From the NCBI GenBank assembly GCA_026706735.1, contig JAPOYD010000184.1, forward strand, positions 29,213-70,834: DNA of 41,622 nucleotides, read 5' to 3'. Below the pieces are notes generated by a model. It was not told where the DNA came from and did not search any database. It saw only the letters and a list, made by a program, of their open reading frames with translations. The position numbers were made by a program, and so were the translations under genes. Source of the DNA: Nitrospinota bacterium (lineage in GTDB: Bacteria > UBA8248). Below, one piece after another: positions 29,314 to 38,347 of the stretch; position 1 is the stretch's first letter, and each line of letters opens with the position of its first letter.

Positions 29314-31965
29314 GTGGAACTCTTCTTTCTCGCACTACTGATCCTGGCCATGGCCGGAGCGCTGGCATCGGGCTACCCGGTGGCGTTCGCGCTGCCCGGC
29401 TCGGCCATCCTGACCATCGGACTCGCGTCGATCACCGGCTACCTCTTCGCAGGCGACGTCAGCGCCTTCTTCGCGCAGGACGGCCCCGTCCAGTGGCTCA
29501 CCGCCGGCGTCACCAATTTCCGGGGCGTCTACTGGGAGGTCGAGCGCGACACCATCATCGCCGTACCCCTGTTCGTGTTCATGGGCATCATGCTGCAGCG
29601 CTCGAAGATCGCCGAAGACCTGCTGGTGACCATGGCGCGCCTGTTCGGGCCGGTTCCGGGCGGTCTCGGCATCTCGGTGGTGCTCGTGGGCGCGCTGCTC
29701 GCCGCCACCACCGGCATCCTCGGCGCCACCGTGGTCGCCATGGGCCTCATTTCGCTGCCGGCCATGCTGCGCAACGGCTACTCGCGCCAGCTCGCCACCG
29801 GGACCATCTGCGCGGCGGGCACGCTGGGGCAGATCATCCCGCCTTCCGTGGTGCTCATCATCCTGGCCGACCAGCTCTCGAACGCCACCGATCAGGCGGG
29901 CACGTTGCGGCTGGTGGACTTCAAGGCCTCCACCGGCCAGTTCATCATGCCCACGGAGTTCAGCATCACTTCGGCCAGCGCGGGCGACATGTTCCTGGGG
30001 GCCATCGTGCCCGGCCTGGTGCTGGTGGGCCTCTACGTCATCTACATTCTCGCGGTCGCGCTCATACGGCCCGGCAGCGCGCCGGCCATCCCCATGATAG
30101 GAAGTTTCGACCGCCAGTTCGCCTTCCGCGTGCTGCTGGCGCTCATTCCGCCCCTGGCGCTCATCCTGGCCGTGCTCGGCTCCATCATCGCGGGCATCGC
30201 CACGGTCAACCAGGCCGGCGCCATCGGCGCGGTCGGCGCCACCATCATGGCGGGGTACCGCCTGGCCGAGGGGCAGCGCGGGTGCTACACGCCGGCCATC
30301 ATCGCGGGCCTTTCCCTGCTGGCGCTCTTCGTCCTCCTGACCACCGTCGACCTCAACATACGCACGGTTCACGGCGCCTACGAGGCTATCGGCGTGACGT
30401 TCGCCGCCATCGCGGTCGCAGGGCTGCTGGTCGCCGTGGCCTGGAGCGGCTGGCGCGTCTACCGCACCGAGCAGATGCTCGCGGGCGTCATGGTCGAGAC
30501 CGCCAAGACCACGGCCATGGTCTTCATCATCCTCCTGGGCGCGGCCATGCTCACCTCGGCCTTCCGGGGCTTCGGCGGCGAGGAATTGGTGAAGGAGTTT
30601 CTCACCACGCTGCCCGGCGGTTTCTGGAGCCAGTTCATCGTCGTCATGGCGGTGATCTTCATCCTCGGGTTTTTCCTCGATTTCATCGAGATCGCGGTGG
30701 TGGTGGTGCCCATCGTGGCCCCCATCCTGCTCTCGGACCCCTCGGCCAACGTGACCGCCGTCTGGCTCGGGGTGATGATCGGCGTCAACATGCAGACCTC
30801 CTTCCTGACGCCGCCGTTCGGTTTCGCGCTGTTCTATCTGCGCGGCGTCGCGCCCTCCGACGTGCTGACGACGGACATCTACAAGGGCGTGGTCGCGTTC
30901 ATCGTCCTGCAGCTCGTGGCCCTGGGCATCGTGGGTTTCTATCCTCCCCTCGTGAACTACCTGCCGATGCGCACGTCGCTCACCGGAGAGACCGCGCCGC
31001 CTCCGCGGAACCCGCGCCTCCAGAACTGCCTGGAGCAGCACCTGTTCGAGCAATACGACCGCGACGGCGAGACGATCCGCGCGAGCATTCGAACCGCGCA
31101 AAAACTCGACACCGGCTATCTGCCCGGGAAAGTTCGGGGGCAACTGACCGGCGGCATGGAGAAGGCGGCCCGCACCTTCGATCTGGTCGCGCAAGTGCGC
31201 CGAACCAGCGCGGAACGTGAGAAGTTCGGTGAGAGCTACAAGCCCGTACATACCGTCATCAGGCGCGTCAACGCGGACGAGAGGCGGATCGACCGCCATA
31301 TCCGCGAACTTCGCACCACCATCCGGCGCATGGGGCGCGATACGGACGCGGCGGCGGCACTGCGCCACGAAATTGAAGAGTTGACGAAGCGAAGGGCTCG
31401 CGCCGAGGCGAGACGCCCCGAAGGCGGAAAGAAGATGCGCAGGCGTTACCAGACCCTGGAGCGGAAGGAGACCCGCGCCCGCCGCAACTACCGGCGCAAC
31501 GTCGACGACGCCTACTCCTCCGTGCGCAAGGTGCGCGAGATGCTGGCGAAGGTGCCGGCCTTGGAGGAAGCCGGCGCGAAGCTCAAGGGGCTGCCCGAAA
31601 TCCTCCAGACGCAACCAGCCAAAAAGGCGGGCTCCGCCATCCGTGAGGCCGAGCGGGCGTTTCGAAAAGTCCCCGGAACCTACAATTTGCGCTCTGGCCT
31701 CTCCAGGGCGCGCGCAGACTCCAGGCGGGGCAAGTCAGGCAAAAAGCGCGCCGAGAAGCGCCTGAAAGATGTGATCGCCCTTTACGAGCGCGAGGTGAAA
31801 TGGCGAACCCGCGCTGCCCGGGAGCTCGACCCCGGCCTGGCCGCCTATGAGGCCGCAATTCGCGGAACCATCGGCATCCGGCAACTGGAGCGGCTCCCGA
31901 CCCGTCTTGCGAAACCCGTGGCGGCCTGCATGTCGCATCACCGCGACATCTCGCTGAGCTTCTAG
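29314..31965 (+). CDS. TRAP transporter large permease with long basic coiled-coil C-terminal extension
   Basis: This 883-residue protein has two parts. Residues 1 to about 548 are a DctM-type permease with about twelve helices and signatures such as GALLAATTGILGATVVAMG, SRQLATGTICAAGTLGQIIPPS and MTSFLTPPFGFALFY-like text near 505. The remaining about 335 residues are soluble, rich in Arg, Lys and Glu. Heptad-like stretches include HIRELRTTIRRMGRDTDAA, HEIEELTKRRARAEAR and KEVRWRT-like text, suggesting a cytoplasmic coiled coil. Ordinary DctM subunits end near residue 430-600. The start is GTG 29314. I see no stop, frameshift or change in codon style at the junction, so the tail looks genuine. 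Its function is unknown. Confidence 0.88.
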   Translation: MELFFLALLILAMAGALASGYPVAFALPGSAILTIGLASITGYLFAGDVSAFFAQDGPVQWLTAGVTNFRGVYWEVERDTIIAVPLFVFMGIMLQRSKIAEDLLVTMARLFGPVPGGLGISVVLVGALLAATTGILGATVVAMGLISLPAMLRNGYSRQLATGTICAAGTLGQIIPPSVVLIILADQLSNATDQAGTLRLVDFKASTGQFIMPTEFSITSASAGDMFLGAIVPGLVLVGLYVIYILAVALIRPGSAPAIPMIGSFDRQFAFRVLLALIPPLALILAVLGSIIAGIATVNQAGAIGAVGATIMAGYRLAEGQRGCYTPAIIAGLSLLALFVLLTTVDLNIRTVHGAYEAIGVTFAAIAVAGLLVAVAWSGWRVYRTEQMLAGVMVETAKTTAMVFIILLGAAMLTSAFRGFGGEELVKEFLTTLPGGFWSQFIVVMAVIFILGFFLDFIEIAVVVVPIVAPILLSDPSANVTAVWLGVMIGVNMQTSFLTPPFGFALFYLRGVAPSDVLTTDIYKGVVAFIVLQLVALGIVGFYPPLVNYLPMRTSLTGETAPPPRNPRLQNCLEQHLFEQYDRDGETIRASIRTAQKLDTGYLPGKVRGQLTGGMEKAARTFDLVAQVRRTSAEREKFGESYKPVHTVIRRVNADERRIDRHIRELRTTIRRMGRDTDAAAALRHEIEELTKRRARAEARRPEGGKKMRRRYQTLERKETRARRNYRRNVDDAYSSVRKVREMLAKVPALEEAGAKLKGLPEILQTQPAKKAGSAIREAERAFRKVPGTYNLRSGLSRARADSRRGKSGKKRAEKRLKDVIALYEREVKWRTRAARELDPGLAAYEAAIRGTIGIRQLERLPTRLAKPVAACMSHHRDISLSF

Positions 31966-32083
31966 GGGCGCCATCCGCGGCGTGTAATCAAAACGAAAGC
32001 AGATTCGCTGCGACTCCCTCGCGCCATGGCGGGCCCGTGCCTGACCGCTCCGCCGTCCGGCGCCTTCGCCCCCGCCTGTTCCG

Positions 32084-33406
32084 TTATCCGGCGAAGTGAT
32101 CCAAAGCGGCGAACCCGATACCCATCAGCGCCGCAACGCCCAGGGTTCTCATGAGAGACTGGCGCCGCCACAGGAGCATCGTCGCGCTCACCGCGCCGAC
32201 GAGCAGGACCCGCCAGTCCAGGGTATGCCAGACCGGCGACAGTAGTTTGACCGGGCCGATTTGCAGGGAGGGCAGTTCGGCGAACAGCACATGCAGACCG
32301 AACCAGATGGAGAGGTTGAGGATGACGCCCACCACCGCCGCCGTGATCGACTCCAGCGCGCCCTTCAGCCTCGGCTGGGCCGTGAGCTGCTCGATATAGG
32401 GCGCGCCCGCGAATATCCACAGGAAACAGGGCGCGAACGTGACCCAGAGCGTGACCAGCGCGCCGGCGATTCCCATGCTTACCCCGCCCGCCCGGTACGC
32501 TGCGACATAGCCGACGAACTCCGTGACCAGTATCAGCGGCCCCGGCGTGGTTTCCGCCAGCCCCAGGCCGTCCATCATTTCCCCGGCGCTCAACCAGCCC
32601 TTGTGGGTCACCACATCCTGCGCCAGGTAGGCGAGCACGGCGTAGGCGCCGCCGAACGTGACCACCGCGAGGCGGGAGAAGAAATGGCCGATCCGCACCA
32701 GAATCTCGTAGCCGCCCACGGCCGCCAGCAGCAGCACCGGCGTCCACCAGACGGCCAGCCATATCGCCACCGTCCTCACCGTGCCGGAAACCGACCCGCC
32801 GCCCCGCCCGCTCCCGGTCTCTCCGGCGCTCCGGCCGCCCAGCAGGAAAAAACCGGCCAGGGCGGCTGCCAGGATGATGAGGGGGAACGGGAGCGAGAGA
32901 AAGAAGATGGCCACGAAGGCCAGGGCGGCGATGACCCAGTGCACGGCGGAGTGCAGCGCTCTCCTCGACACCCTCAGCAATGCCTCCATCACGATGATCA
33001 GAACCGCGCCCTTGATCCCCAGGAACAGCGCGGCCATGACCGGCAGGTGGCCCACGGCCATGTACAGCATCGCCAGGGCGAGCACCACCAGAGCGCCCGG
33101 CACCACGAACAGGAGGCCCGCCAGCAATCCGCCGGACACGCCGCGGAGCCGCCACCCCGCGTAGGTGGCGAGCTGCATGGCCTCGGGGCCGGGCAGCAGC
33201 ATGCAGAAGCTGAGCGCGCCCAGGAAACTTTCCTCGTCGAGCAGCTGTTCCTCCTCCACCAGGATACGGTGCATGACCGCTATCTGCGCCGCCGGGCCGC
33301 CGAAGGAGAGTATCCCGACCCGCCAGAATACGGCGAGCATCCGCCGCCATGAGATGTCCGGTGCCAGGCGCAAGTCGTCTCCTGCGGAGTCTGCGGGGCC
33401 CATCAT
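32084..33406 (-). CDS. chrA: Chromate transporter ChrA
   Basis: This is a 440-residue two-domain CHR-family membrane protein. Each half has the signature pair. The first half shows GILSFGGPAAQIAVMH and FCMLLPGPEAMQLATYAGWR; the second shows VVTFGGAYAVLAYLAQDV and LAETTPGPLILVTEFVGY. ChrA proteins export chromate, probably by anion/proton exchange, at the inner membrane. I start at ATG 33406 (a second ATG follows at 33403) because GGGAG is just upstream. The open frame continues to 33583, but those extra residues translate the repeat element there. The gene stands alone and faces the TRAP operon convergently. The gap 31966-32083 shows nothing I can name. Confidence 0.92.
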   Translation of the reverse strand: MMGPADSAGDDLRLAPDISWRRMLAVFWRVGILSFGGPAAQIAVMHRILVEEEQLLDEESFLGALSFCMLLPGPEAMQLATYAGWRLRGVSGGLLAGLLFVVPGALVVLALAMLYMAVGHLPVMAALFLGIKGAVLIIVMEALLRVSRRALHSAVHWVIAALAFVAIFFLSLPFPLIILAAALAGFFLLGGRSAGETGSGRGGGSVSGTVRTVAIWLAVWWTPVLLLAAVGGYEILVRIGHFFSRLAVVTFGGAYAVLAYLAQDVVTHKGWLSAGEMMDGLGLAETTPGPLILVTEFVGYVAAYRAGGVSMGIAGALVTLWVTFAPCFLWIFAGAPYIEQLTAQPRLKGALESITAAVVGVILNLSIWFGLHVLFAELPSLQIGPVKLLSPVWHTLDWRVLLVGAVSATMLLWRRQSLMRTLGVAALMGIGFAALDHFAG

Positions 33407-33442
33407 CGTTCTCCCTTCACGGTCGGCAAACCCTCCCTCATC

Positions 33443-33835
33443 GGGGTTGTTGAAAAGTCCTTCCCGCTCGGAATTGACCACAGCCGTCATTCCGGCGCAT
33501 GCCGAAATCCAGAGCAGACGAGGATACTGAATCGCAGGACGACCAAGAAAAACGATAAAACGAAAAGACAAATACAAAAACAAAGTCCCTGGATTCCGGC
33601 ATGCGCCGGAATGACGATCAAAACCGCATTCACCCGTAGCAGGGCGTCGAACTTCCCGAAGAGGGGAGTTCGACCTATGACCGCCCTACCCCCCGTGGCC
33701 GCCCGTATCGGATATGTCCTTCCCCGTGGTTGCGCTTCGCTGGGCCAGGCACGGGGCCTCGGACAGGCGCAAGGACCTGTCCGCTAGAAACCATCTACTT
33801 TCAGGCTCTCCATACGGGACTTCTTCAACAACCCC
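33443..33835. repeat. 393-bp MITE-like element upstream of chrA
   Basis: The left end GGGGTTGTTGAAAAGTCC (33443-33460) is matched by the inverted right end GGACTTCTTCAACAACCCC (33817-33835), differing by one inserted base. The element contains the complete repeat at 33486-33615 and a GGACAGG..CCTGTCC hairpin near 33755-33783. Its inner part has no coding signal. It lies in the 980-bp gap between chrA and the TAXI transporter. Confidence 0.68.
33486..33615. repeat. 130-bp dispersed repeat, copy 1
   Basis: It is bounded by inverted 27-bp ends (33486-33512 and 33589-33615) that differ at one position and start GTCATTCCGGC. The interior is A-rich (GATAAAACGAAAAGACAAA). The same interior recurs at 38695-38848. 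The small hairpin at 9712-9737 carries only the outer ends. Confidence 0.78.
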
Positions 33836-33996
33836 ACATCAGTCGGGTTTGAATCCTTGCCGCCCCTGGCGGCGGCACCGGGAAACAAGCACACACCCCG
33901 GGCGCGGCTAACCCTCCGGGGCAAGACAACCGTCACCGCTTCGGGGCCAGCCATGCCCGCCTCGAGATGTAGACCCTGGCCTAGATTCTGGTTCAC

Positions 33997-34209
33997 ATGC
34001 TACGCATGTTCCACGTCAAAGGCGAGGAGGTCAGGCGATGCATCGAGTGGCCGATCAAACGGCTCGTCAAGATCGGGAACAGGGCATCCCGTAACGCCGG
34101 AAGGCGGCGGGTTCGCTTGGCCTTACGCCTCCAGTCCGCGCACCACTGCCGGGCGGCCATCGAATTTGGGCGATGCGAGAAGCCGCCCATTAAAATACAA
34201 ATTATATAA
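33997..34209 (+). pseudogene. Degenerate C-terminal fragment of an IS1380-like transposase
   Basis: A 70-codon frame carries VRRCIEWPIKRLVKIGNRAS followed by RNAGRRRVRLAL and AHHCRAAIEFG. This resembles the W-x-x-x-R-L-V-K-I-G-x-R-x-x-R-x-A-R-R ending of IS1380-type transposases. No catalytic part is present, and flanking frames (33836-33996) give nothing coherent, so it is a remnant at best. The assignment rests on pattern memory alone. Confidence 0.4.
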
Positions 34210-34252
34210 ACTTTACCAAGGGGAATTTTTGCCGCATAATTCCGGATATTCC

Positions 34253-34280
34253 AAATTCTGCATACTAAATTCTGTATAGA
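34253..34280. repeat. Two 14-bp tandem repeats in an AT-rich leader
   Basis: AAATTCTGCATACT (34253-34266) is followed directly by AAATTCTGTATAGA (34267-34280). The stretch 34195-34290 is markedly AT-rich for this genome and precedes the TAXI-TRAP operon. It is the likely promoter/operator area, but I cannot define boxes with confidence. Confidence 0.45.
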
Positions 34281-34386
34281 AAATCAGGCGCTGCGGGTTT
34301 TCGGACGGAAAGATGTTTCTTGTCTCGATGGACGGAACGCGAATTCCCTGTGAGGAAGACCGTACTCTATGAGGGAGGGGAACGTC

Positions 34387-35367
34387 ATGCACAATTTGAG
34401 GAGCATGTATTTTTCATTGGCGGCATTAGTCCTTTTCGGGGCCTTCAGCCTCGGGCCGGCAAACCCTGTCGCGGCAGCAGATCGCATCTCTTTCGCCTCC
34501 AGCGGGGTAGGGGCCGTCTTCCACGTCATGGTGGGAGGCATGGCCCCGTATGTGAGTGAGCGCATCAAGGATCTGGAGGTGACGGCGGAGGCTACACGGG
34601 GGTCGCTGGAGAATCTGCGCCTGGTCCAGAAACGCGAGTCGGACATGGCCTTCATCGTCGGGTTCATCCTCTACGACGCGATGCACAAGAGGGGGCGCTT
34701 CAAGAAATCGGACTACAGGAAAGTCCGCGGCGTCTCGGCCGTCTACAAGGGTCTCCACCACTGGGTGACCCTCGCGAGCAGCGGGGTTCGCACCATGCGG
34801 GACCTGAAAGGAAAGACGGTCGCCGTGGGCCCGCCGGGCAGCGGGGTGTCCCGCGCGTCCGTCAGGGCGCTGAAGCTGATGGGGATCCACTCCGACGTGA
34901 AGGTCCGGAAGATGGGATGGGCGGATGCGGGCAACGCGCTGAAGGACGGGAATATCCACGCGTTCGCCGCCATGTCGGCCATCCCCGTTCCCGTAGTCGT
35001 CAACGTCGCCGCCAGCCATCGCATCAACCTGCTGCCCGTGGACAAGGGGCTGATGAAGTCCATCGTGAAAGTGAACCCCACCTATTTCGAGATGAGCGTT
35101 CCGGGCAAAACCTACCAGGGCGTGCCCAAGCCGGTCCCGATGCTCGCCTATGAAGCTTTCTGGGTGGCCCATGAGGATGTGAAACCGCGGGCGGTATACG
35201 AGATGCTCAAGGTGACCTACAAACCCAAGACGCGTAAATTCCTCAATAACGTTCACCCGGGCTGGGCCCAACTCGCTCCCGGGGTGAAGCGTATGCAAAA
35301 ACTCATCGGCTTGCGCCTGCACCCGGGCGCCGAGCGATACTGGCGGGAGAAGGGGCTGATTAAATAA
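34387..35367 (+). CDS. TAXI-family TRAP transporter solute-binding protein
   Basis: This is a 326-residue periplasmic binding protein of the TAXI group. The signal peptide SMYFSLAALVLFGAFSLGPA ends near NPVAAA. The mature part begins DRISFASSGVGAVFHVMVGGMA, then EATRGSLENLRLVQKRESDMAF, DLKGKTVAVGPPGSGVSRASV and FAAMSAIPVPVVVNVAASH, all typical of TAXI proteins. The substrate is not predictable; some relatives bind glutamate or other acids. ATG 34387 is chosen because GGGAGGGG lies 6 nt upstream; the frame is open to 34369. It is 58 bp before the fused permease gene and forms a complete transporter with it. Confidence 0.88.
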   Translation: MHNLRSMYFSLAALVLFGAFSLGPANPVAAADRISFASSGVGAVFHVMVGGMAPYVSERIKDLEVTAEATRGSLENLRLVQKRESDMAFIVGFILYDAMHKRGRFKKSDYRKVRGVSAVYKGLHHWVTLASSGVRTMRDLKGKTVAVGPPGSGVSRASVRALKLMGIHSDVKVRKMGWADAGNALKDGNIHAFAAMSAIPVPVVVNVAASHRINLLPVDKGLMKSIVKVNPTYFEMSVPGKTYQGVPKPVPMLAYEAFWVAHEDVKPRAVYEMLKVTYKPKTRKFLNNVHPGWAQLAPGVKRMQKLIGLRLHPGAERYWREKGLIK

Positions 35368-35425
35368 GTCTTCCATGTCGTGAAAGCCGCGGCAGCTTAC
35401 GGGGGGTCGGCCCATAGAAGAGAAC

Positions 35426-37285
35426 ATGAAAACCGGAAGACGGGACTTCGCGGCCCGTCTCCGGGAGGGGGTGGCGGCCCTCTTTTCTCTCATCTACATC
35501 TACCAGGCGGGATTCGGCACGTTCGACCCCGAGGTGCACCGAGGCCTGTACATCCTCTTCACCCTGCTGCTGGTCTTCCTCTTCTACCCTTCGCCAAGAG
35601 GTTCACGCCTGCGTTTCGGACTCCTGGCGGACAACCTGTGCGTAATCTTCGCCGTGGCCTCCATCGGGTATTTCATTGTCGAGTACCCCCGCTTCGCCGA
35701 GGACGCCGGCCTCGACCTCGGGCCGTGGGACAAGGCGATGGGCCTGATGGCCATCGCCATGGCGCTGGAAGCGTGCCGGAGGACTCTGGGATGGATCCTT
35801 CCGGCCCTGGCGGTCTTCTTTCTCCTCTATCTCTTCTGGGGCCCTCACTTCCCGGCCGCCATCGCTCACCGGGGGTACAGCCTGGACCGCGTAATCGGCC
35901 TCATGTACGCCAGCACCGAGGGCATATTCGGGGTGATCACCTATGCCTTCGCCACCTATGTCTTCCCCTTCATGATCTTCGGCGCCTTCCTGCGAGAGAC
36001 CGGGGCGGTGGACTTCTTTCTGGACCTCTCCAGGGCCACTGTGGGCACGCTCCGGGGAGGGCCGGCGAAAGCCGCCGTGATTTCCAGCTTCATCCTGGGA
36101 TCCCTGATGGGAAGCTCGACGGCCAACACGGCCATCACGGGAACGGTCACCATTCCCCTGATGAAGCGATCCGGTTTCCGCCCTCACGCGGCCGGGGGCA
36201 TCGAGGCGGCGGCCTCCATCGGCGGCCAGTTCATGCCGCCGGTGATGGGCGCGGGGGCGTTTCTCATGGTGGGCCTCACGGGCATCCCTTATCTGGAGAT
36301 CATCAAAATCTCCGCCATCCCGGCCGTCCTGTTCTTCTTCAGCGTGTTCGTCCTGGTTCACTTCGAGGCCTGCAAGGAAGGCCTGGAGCCCCTCTCCCGC
36401 GCAGAGATGCCCGCCCTGGGGGCGACGCTGCGCAAGGGCTGGCTCTTCCTGGCGCCTATCGGCGTCCTCGTCTTCTTCCTCGTGCGGGGCGCCTCACCGT
36501 CCCGGGCGGCGTTCTTTACGCTTGCGGCCATGGCCCTTCCGGCCCTGGTGTACGGGCGGAACCGGGCCCCGCGCCAGTTCTATAACGCCCTTTCCCTCGG
36601 GGGCAGGGACAGCCTTTTCATCGGCGCGACGGCGGCGGCGGTGGGGATCATCGTGGCGGCCATCGTGCTTCCCGGCATGGGCCTCAAATTCTCCTACCTC
36701 GTCATGCAGCTCTCGGGCGGTTTTCTCCCGCTCGCCATCGTCCTGATCGCCGCCGCCTCCTACTTCCTCGGCATGGGCCTGACGGTGGTGTCTTCCTACC
36801 TGGTGCTGGTCACCCTTGCGGGGCCGGCGCTAATCGAACTGCAGGTGCCGCTGTTGACTGCCCACCTTCTGGTTTTCTGGTACAGCCAGAACGCCACCAT
36901 CACTCCTCCCGTCTGCCCTTCCTCCTACGTGGCGGCGGCCATCGCGGAAGCCGATTTGTGGAAAACGGCCTTGTGTTCGCTCAAGATGGGCCTGGGCCTC
37001 TACTATATCCCCATACTCTTCGTCTACACGCCCCTTCTGTTCTCAGAATCGCTTCTCCGGACCGCCTGGACGGCCGGAGCAATCGCACTGGGGATCGTCG
37101 CCCTCTCGGCCACCCTCCAAGGCTTTTTGATTCAGCGGCTTAAAACCGGAGCGCGCGTGATTCTCGGGATGGCGGCGCTGGCCCTCTCCTGGCCGACGCC
37201 CTGGCTGAACGTTCTGGGCGCGGGGGTGTTGGCGGCGATGCTCTTTCAGCAGCGTCTCTGGACGCGCGCAGCAGTCGTTCGCTAA
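35426..37285 (+). CDS. TRAP transporter fused permease (TAXI type)
   Basis: This 619-residue inner-membrane protein joins the small and large permease units in one chain, as is normal for TAXI systems. The N-terminal about 150 residues correspond to the DctQ-like part. The DctM-like core follows with signatures GSLMGSSTANTAITGTVTIP, GGIEAAASIGGQFMPPVMGAG and, in the second half, GMGLTVVSSYLVLVTLAGPAL plus NATITPPVCPSSYVAAAIA. About sixteen hydrophobic segments are visible. ATG 35426 is preceded by AGAAGAG. It works with the binding protein at 34387, using sodium or proton gradients for uptake. Confidence 0.9.
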   Translation: MKTGRRDFAARLREGVAALFSLIYIYQAGFGTFDPEVHRGLYILFTLLLVFLFYPSPRGSRLRFGLLADNLCVIFAVASIGYFIVEYPRFAEDAGLDLGPWDKAMGLMAIAMALEACRRTLGWILPALAVFFLLYLFWGPHFPAAIAHRGYSLDRVIGLMYASTEGIFGVITYAFATYVFPFMIFGAFLRETGAVDFFLDLSRATVGTLRGGPAKAAVISSFILGSLMGSSTANTAITGTVTIPLMKRSGFRPHAAGGIEAAASIGGQFMPPVMGAGAFLMVGLTGIPYLEIIKISAIPAVLFFFSVFVLVHFEACKEGLEPLSRAEMPALGATLRKGWLFLAPIGVLVFFLVRGASPSRAAFFTLAAMALPALVYGRNRAPRQFYNALSLGGRDSLFIGATAAAVGIIVAAIVLPGMGLKFSYLVMQLSGGFLPLAIVLIAAASYFLGMGLTVVSSYLVLVTLAGPALIELQVPLLTAHLLVFWYSQNATITPPVCPSSYVAAAIAEADLWKTALCSLKMGLGLYYIPILFVYTPLLFSESLLRTAWTAGAIALGIVALSATLQGFLIQRLKTGARVILGMAALALSWPTPWLNVLGAGVLAAMLFQQRLWTRAAVVR

Positions 37286-37312
37286 AATCAGAACCGGTCT
37301 GGCCAGCCCGTC

Positions 37313-38347
37313 TCAGGCGCGCTGCTGGTTTTCTGTGCGCTGGAAATGGGGGAGGACTTCTTCACCCAGCAGGCGGATCGCGTTCATGATCTTCGCGTGG
37401 GCAAGCCCTGGAAACTGCATGCGGAAGTGCATGGAGGTCGTTCCGAGTTCGTCGCGGTATCGCTCGATCTGGCGGATGCAATCATCCGGCGAGCCCAAGA
37501 TGAAGCGCCCCCTGAGATTTTCCGTGGCTTCCGCGCCCCGCTCCACGGGTTTTCCCTCGTCGTCCACCAGGTGGCCCCAATCGAGATACTCCTGGTAGTT
37601 GTAGAGCATGGGTTCGCGCGCCTCCTCCCAGGCTCGCTCGCTCTCCTCGGCCACGTAGGCTTCGCGCCTCAGGGGGAACTCCACACCTGATGCGTCCTTC
37701 CCCGCCTCGGCCAGGGCGTCGAGATAGACTTGTTTCCGCTCCTTGAGCAACTTGAGCGGGGTGACCGGGTCGGCGAGCCAGGCGTCTCCCATGCGCGCGG
37801 CGCGGCGGACGGCGGCGGGCAGCTTGGCCCCCACCCAGATGGGAGGGCACGGCTTCTGCTCAGGCCGGGGCATGAGGGTTACGTCAGTCATCGGAAAGCA
37901 GGGGCCCGGGTGCGTCACGCCGCGCTCCGTCATCAACCGGCGCACCAGCCCGAGGGCCTCCTCGAAGCGGGCGGCGCGATCCTCGAAGGGGACGCCAAAA
38001 GCCGCGAATTCCTCCCGCCTGTAGCCGAGCCCCACCCCCAGCACGAAGCGGCCCCGCGACATGATGTCCAGCACCACGGCATCCTCGGCCACCGCCAGCG
38101 GGTGATAGAAGGGCAGGAGGAGGACGCAGGTGCCGATCCGCATCCTCTCCGTCCGGGTGGCGATGCCGGCGGCGGTCACCATGTTGGAGGGGAAATAGCC
38201 GTTGTCCTCCACCATGTGGTGCTCGCTCGTCGTCACCATGTCGAAGCCGTACTTCTCCGCCAGGGCGATCTGCTCCAGCGAATTGTGATAGGCGTCCACC
38301 CAGTCTCCGGTGCGGGACTGGTAGCTGTAGTGCAAGGCGAACTTCAT
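37313..38347 (-). CDS. LLM-class flavin-dependent oxidoreductase
   Basis: This 344-residue luciferase-like monooxygenase fold protein begins MKFALHYSYQSRTGDW. It shows AEKYGFDMVTTSEHHM, IATRTERMRIGTCVLLLPFYHP and SRGRFVLGVGLGYRREEF, the hallmarks of bacterial LLM enzymes that use FMNH2 or F420. The C-terminal half has GSPDDCIRQIERYRDELG, also family-typical. ATG 38347 has AGGAGG at a normal distance; a frame from 38374 is open but less likely. It converges on the TAXI permease gene. Substrates of this large family range from alkanes to sulfonates and cannot be predicted here. Confidence 0.9.
   Translation of the reverse strand: MKFALHYSYQSRTGDWVDAYHNSLEQIALAEKYGFDMVTTSEHHMVEDNGYFPSNMVTAAGIATRTERMRIGTCVLLLPFYHPLAVAEDAVVLDIMSRGRFVLGVGLGYRREEFAAFGVPFEDRAARFEEALGLVRRLMTERGVTHPGPCFPMTDVTLMPRPEQKPCPPIWVGAKLPAAVRRAARMGDAWLADPVTPLKLLKERKQVYLDALAEAGKDASGVEFPLRREAYVAEESERAWEEAREPMLYNYQEYLDWGHLVDDEGKPVERGAEATENLRGRFILGSPDDCIRQIERYRDELGTTSMHFRMQFPGLAHAKIMNAIRLLGEEVLPHFQRTENQQRA

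Noticed and set aside
29335..31614. A 759-codon minus-strand frame
   Set aside because: It is antisense to the TRAP large permease, His/Asp/Gly-rich, without motifs.
31962..33350. A 462-codon minus-strand frame overlapping chrA
   Set aside because: It is a shifted shadow of chrA, whose own frame carries both CHR signatures.
33407..33583. N-terminal extension of ChrA
   Set aside because: The extra residues are a translation of repeat DNA; the ribosome site and family start are at 33406.
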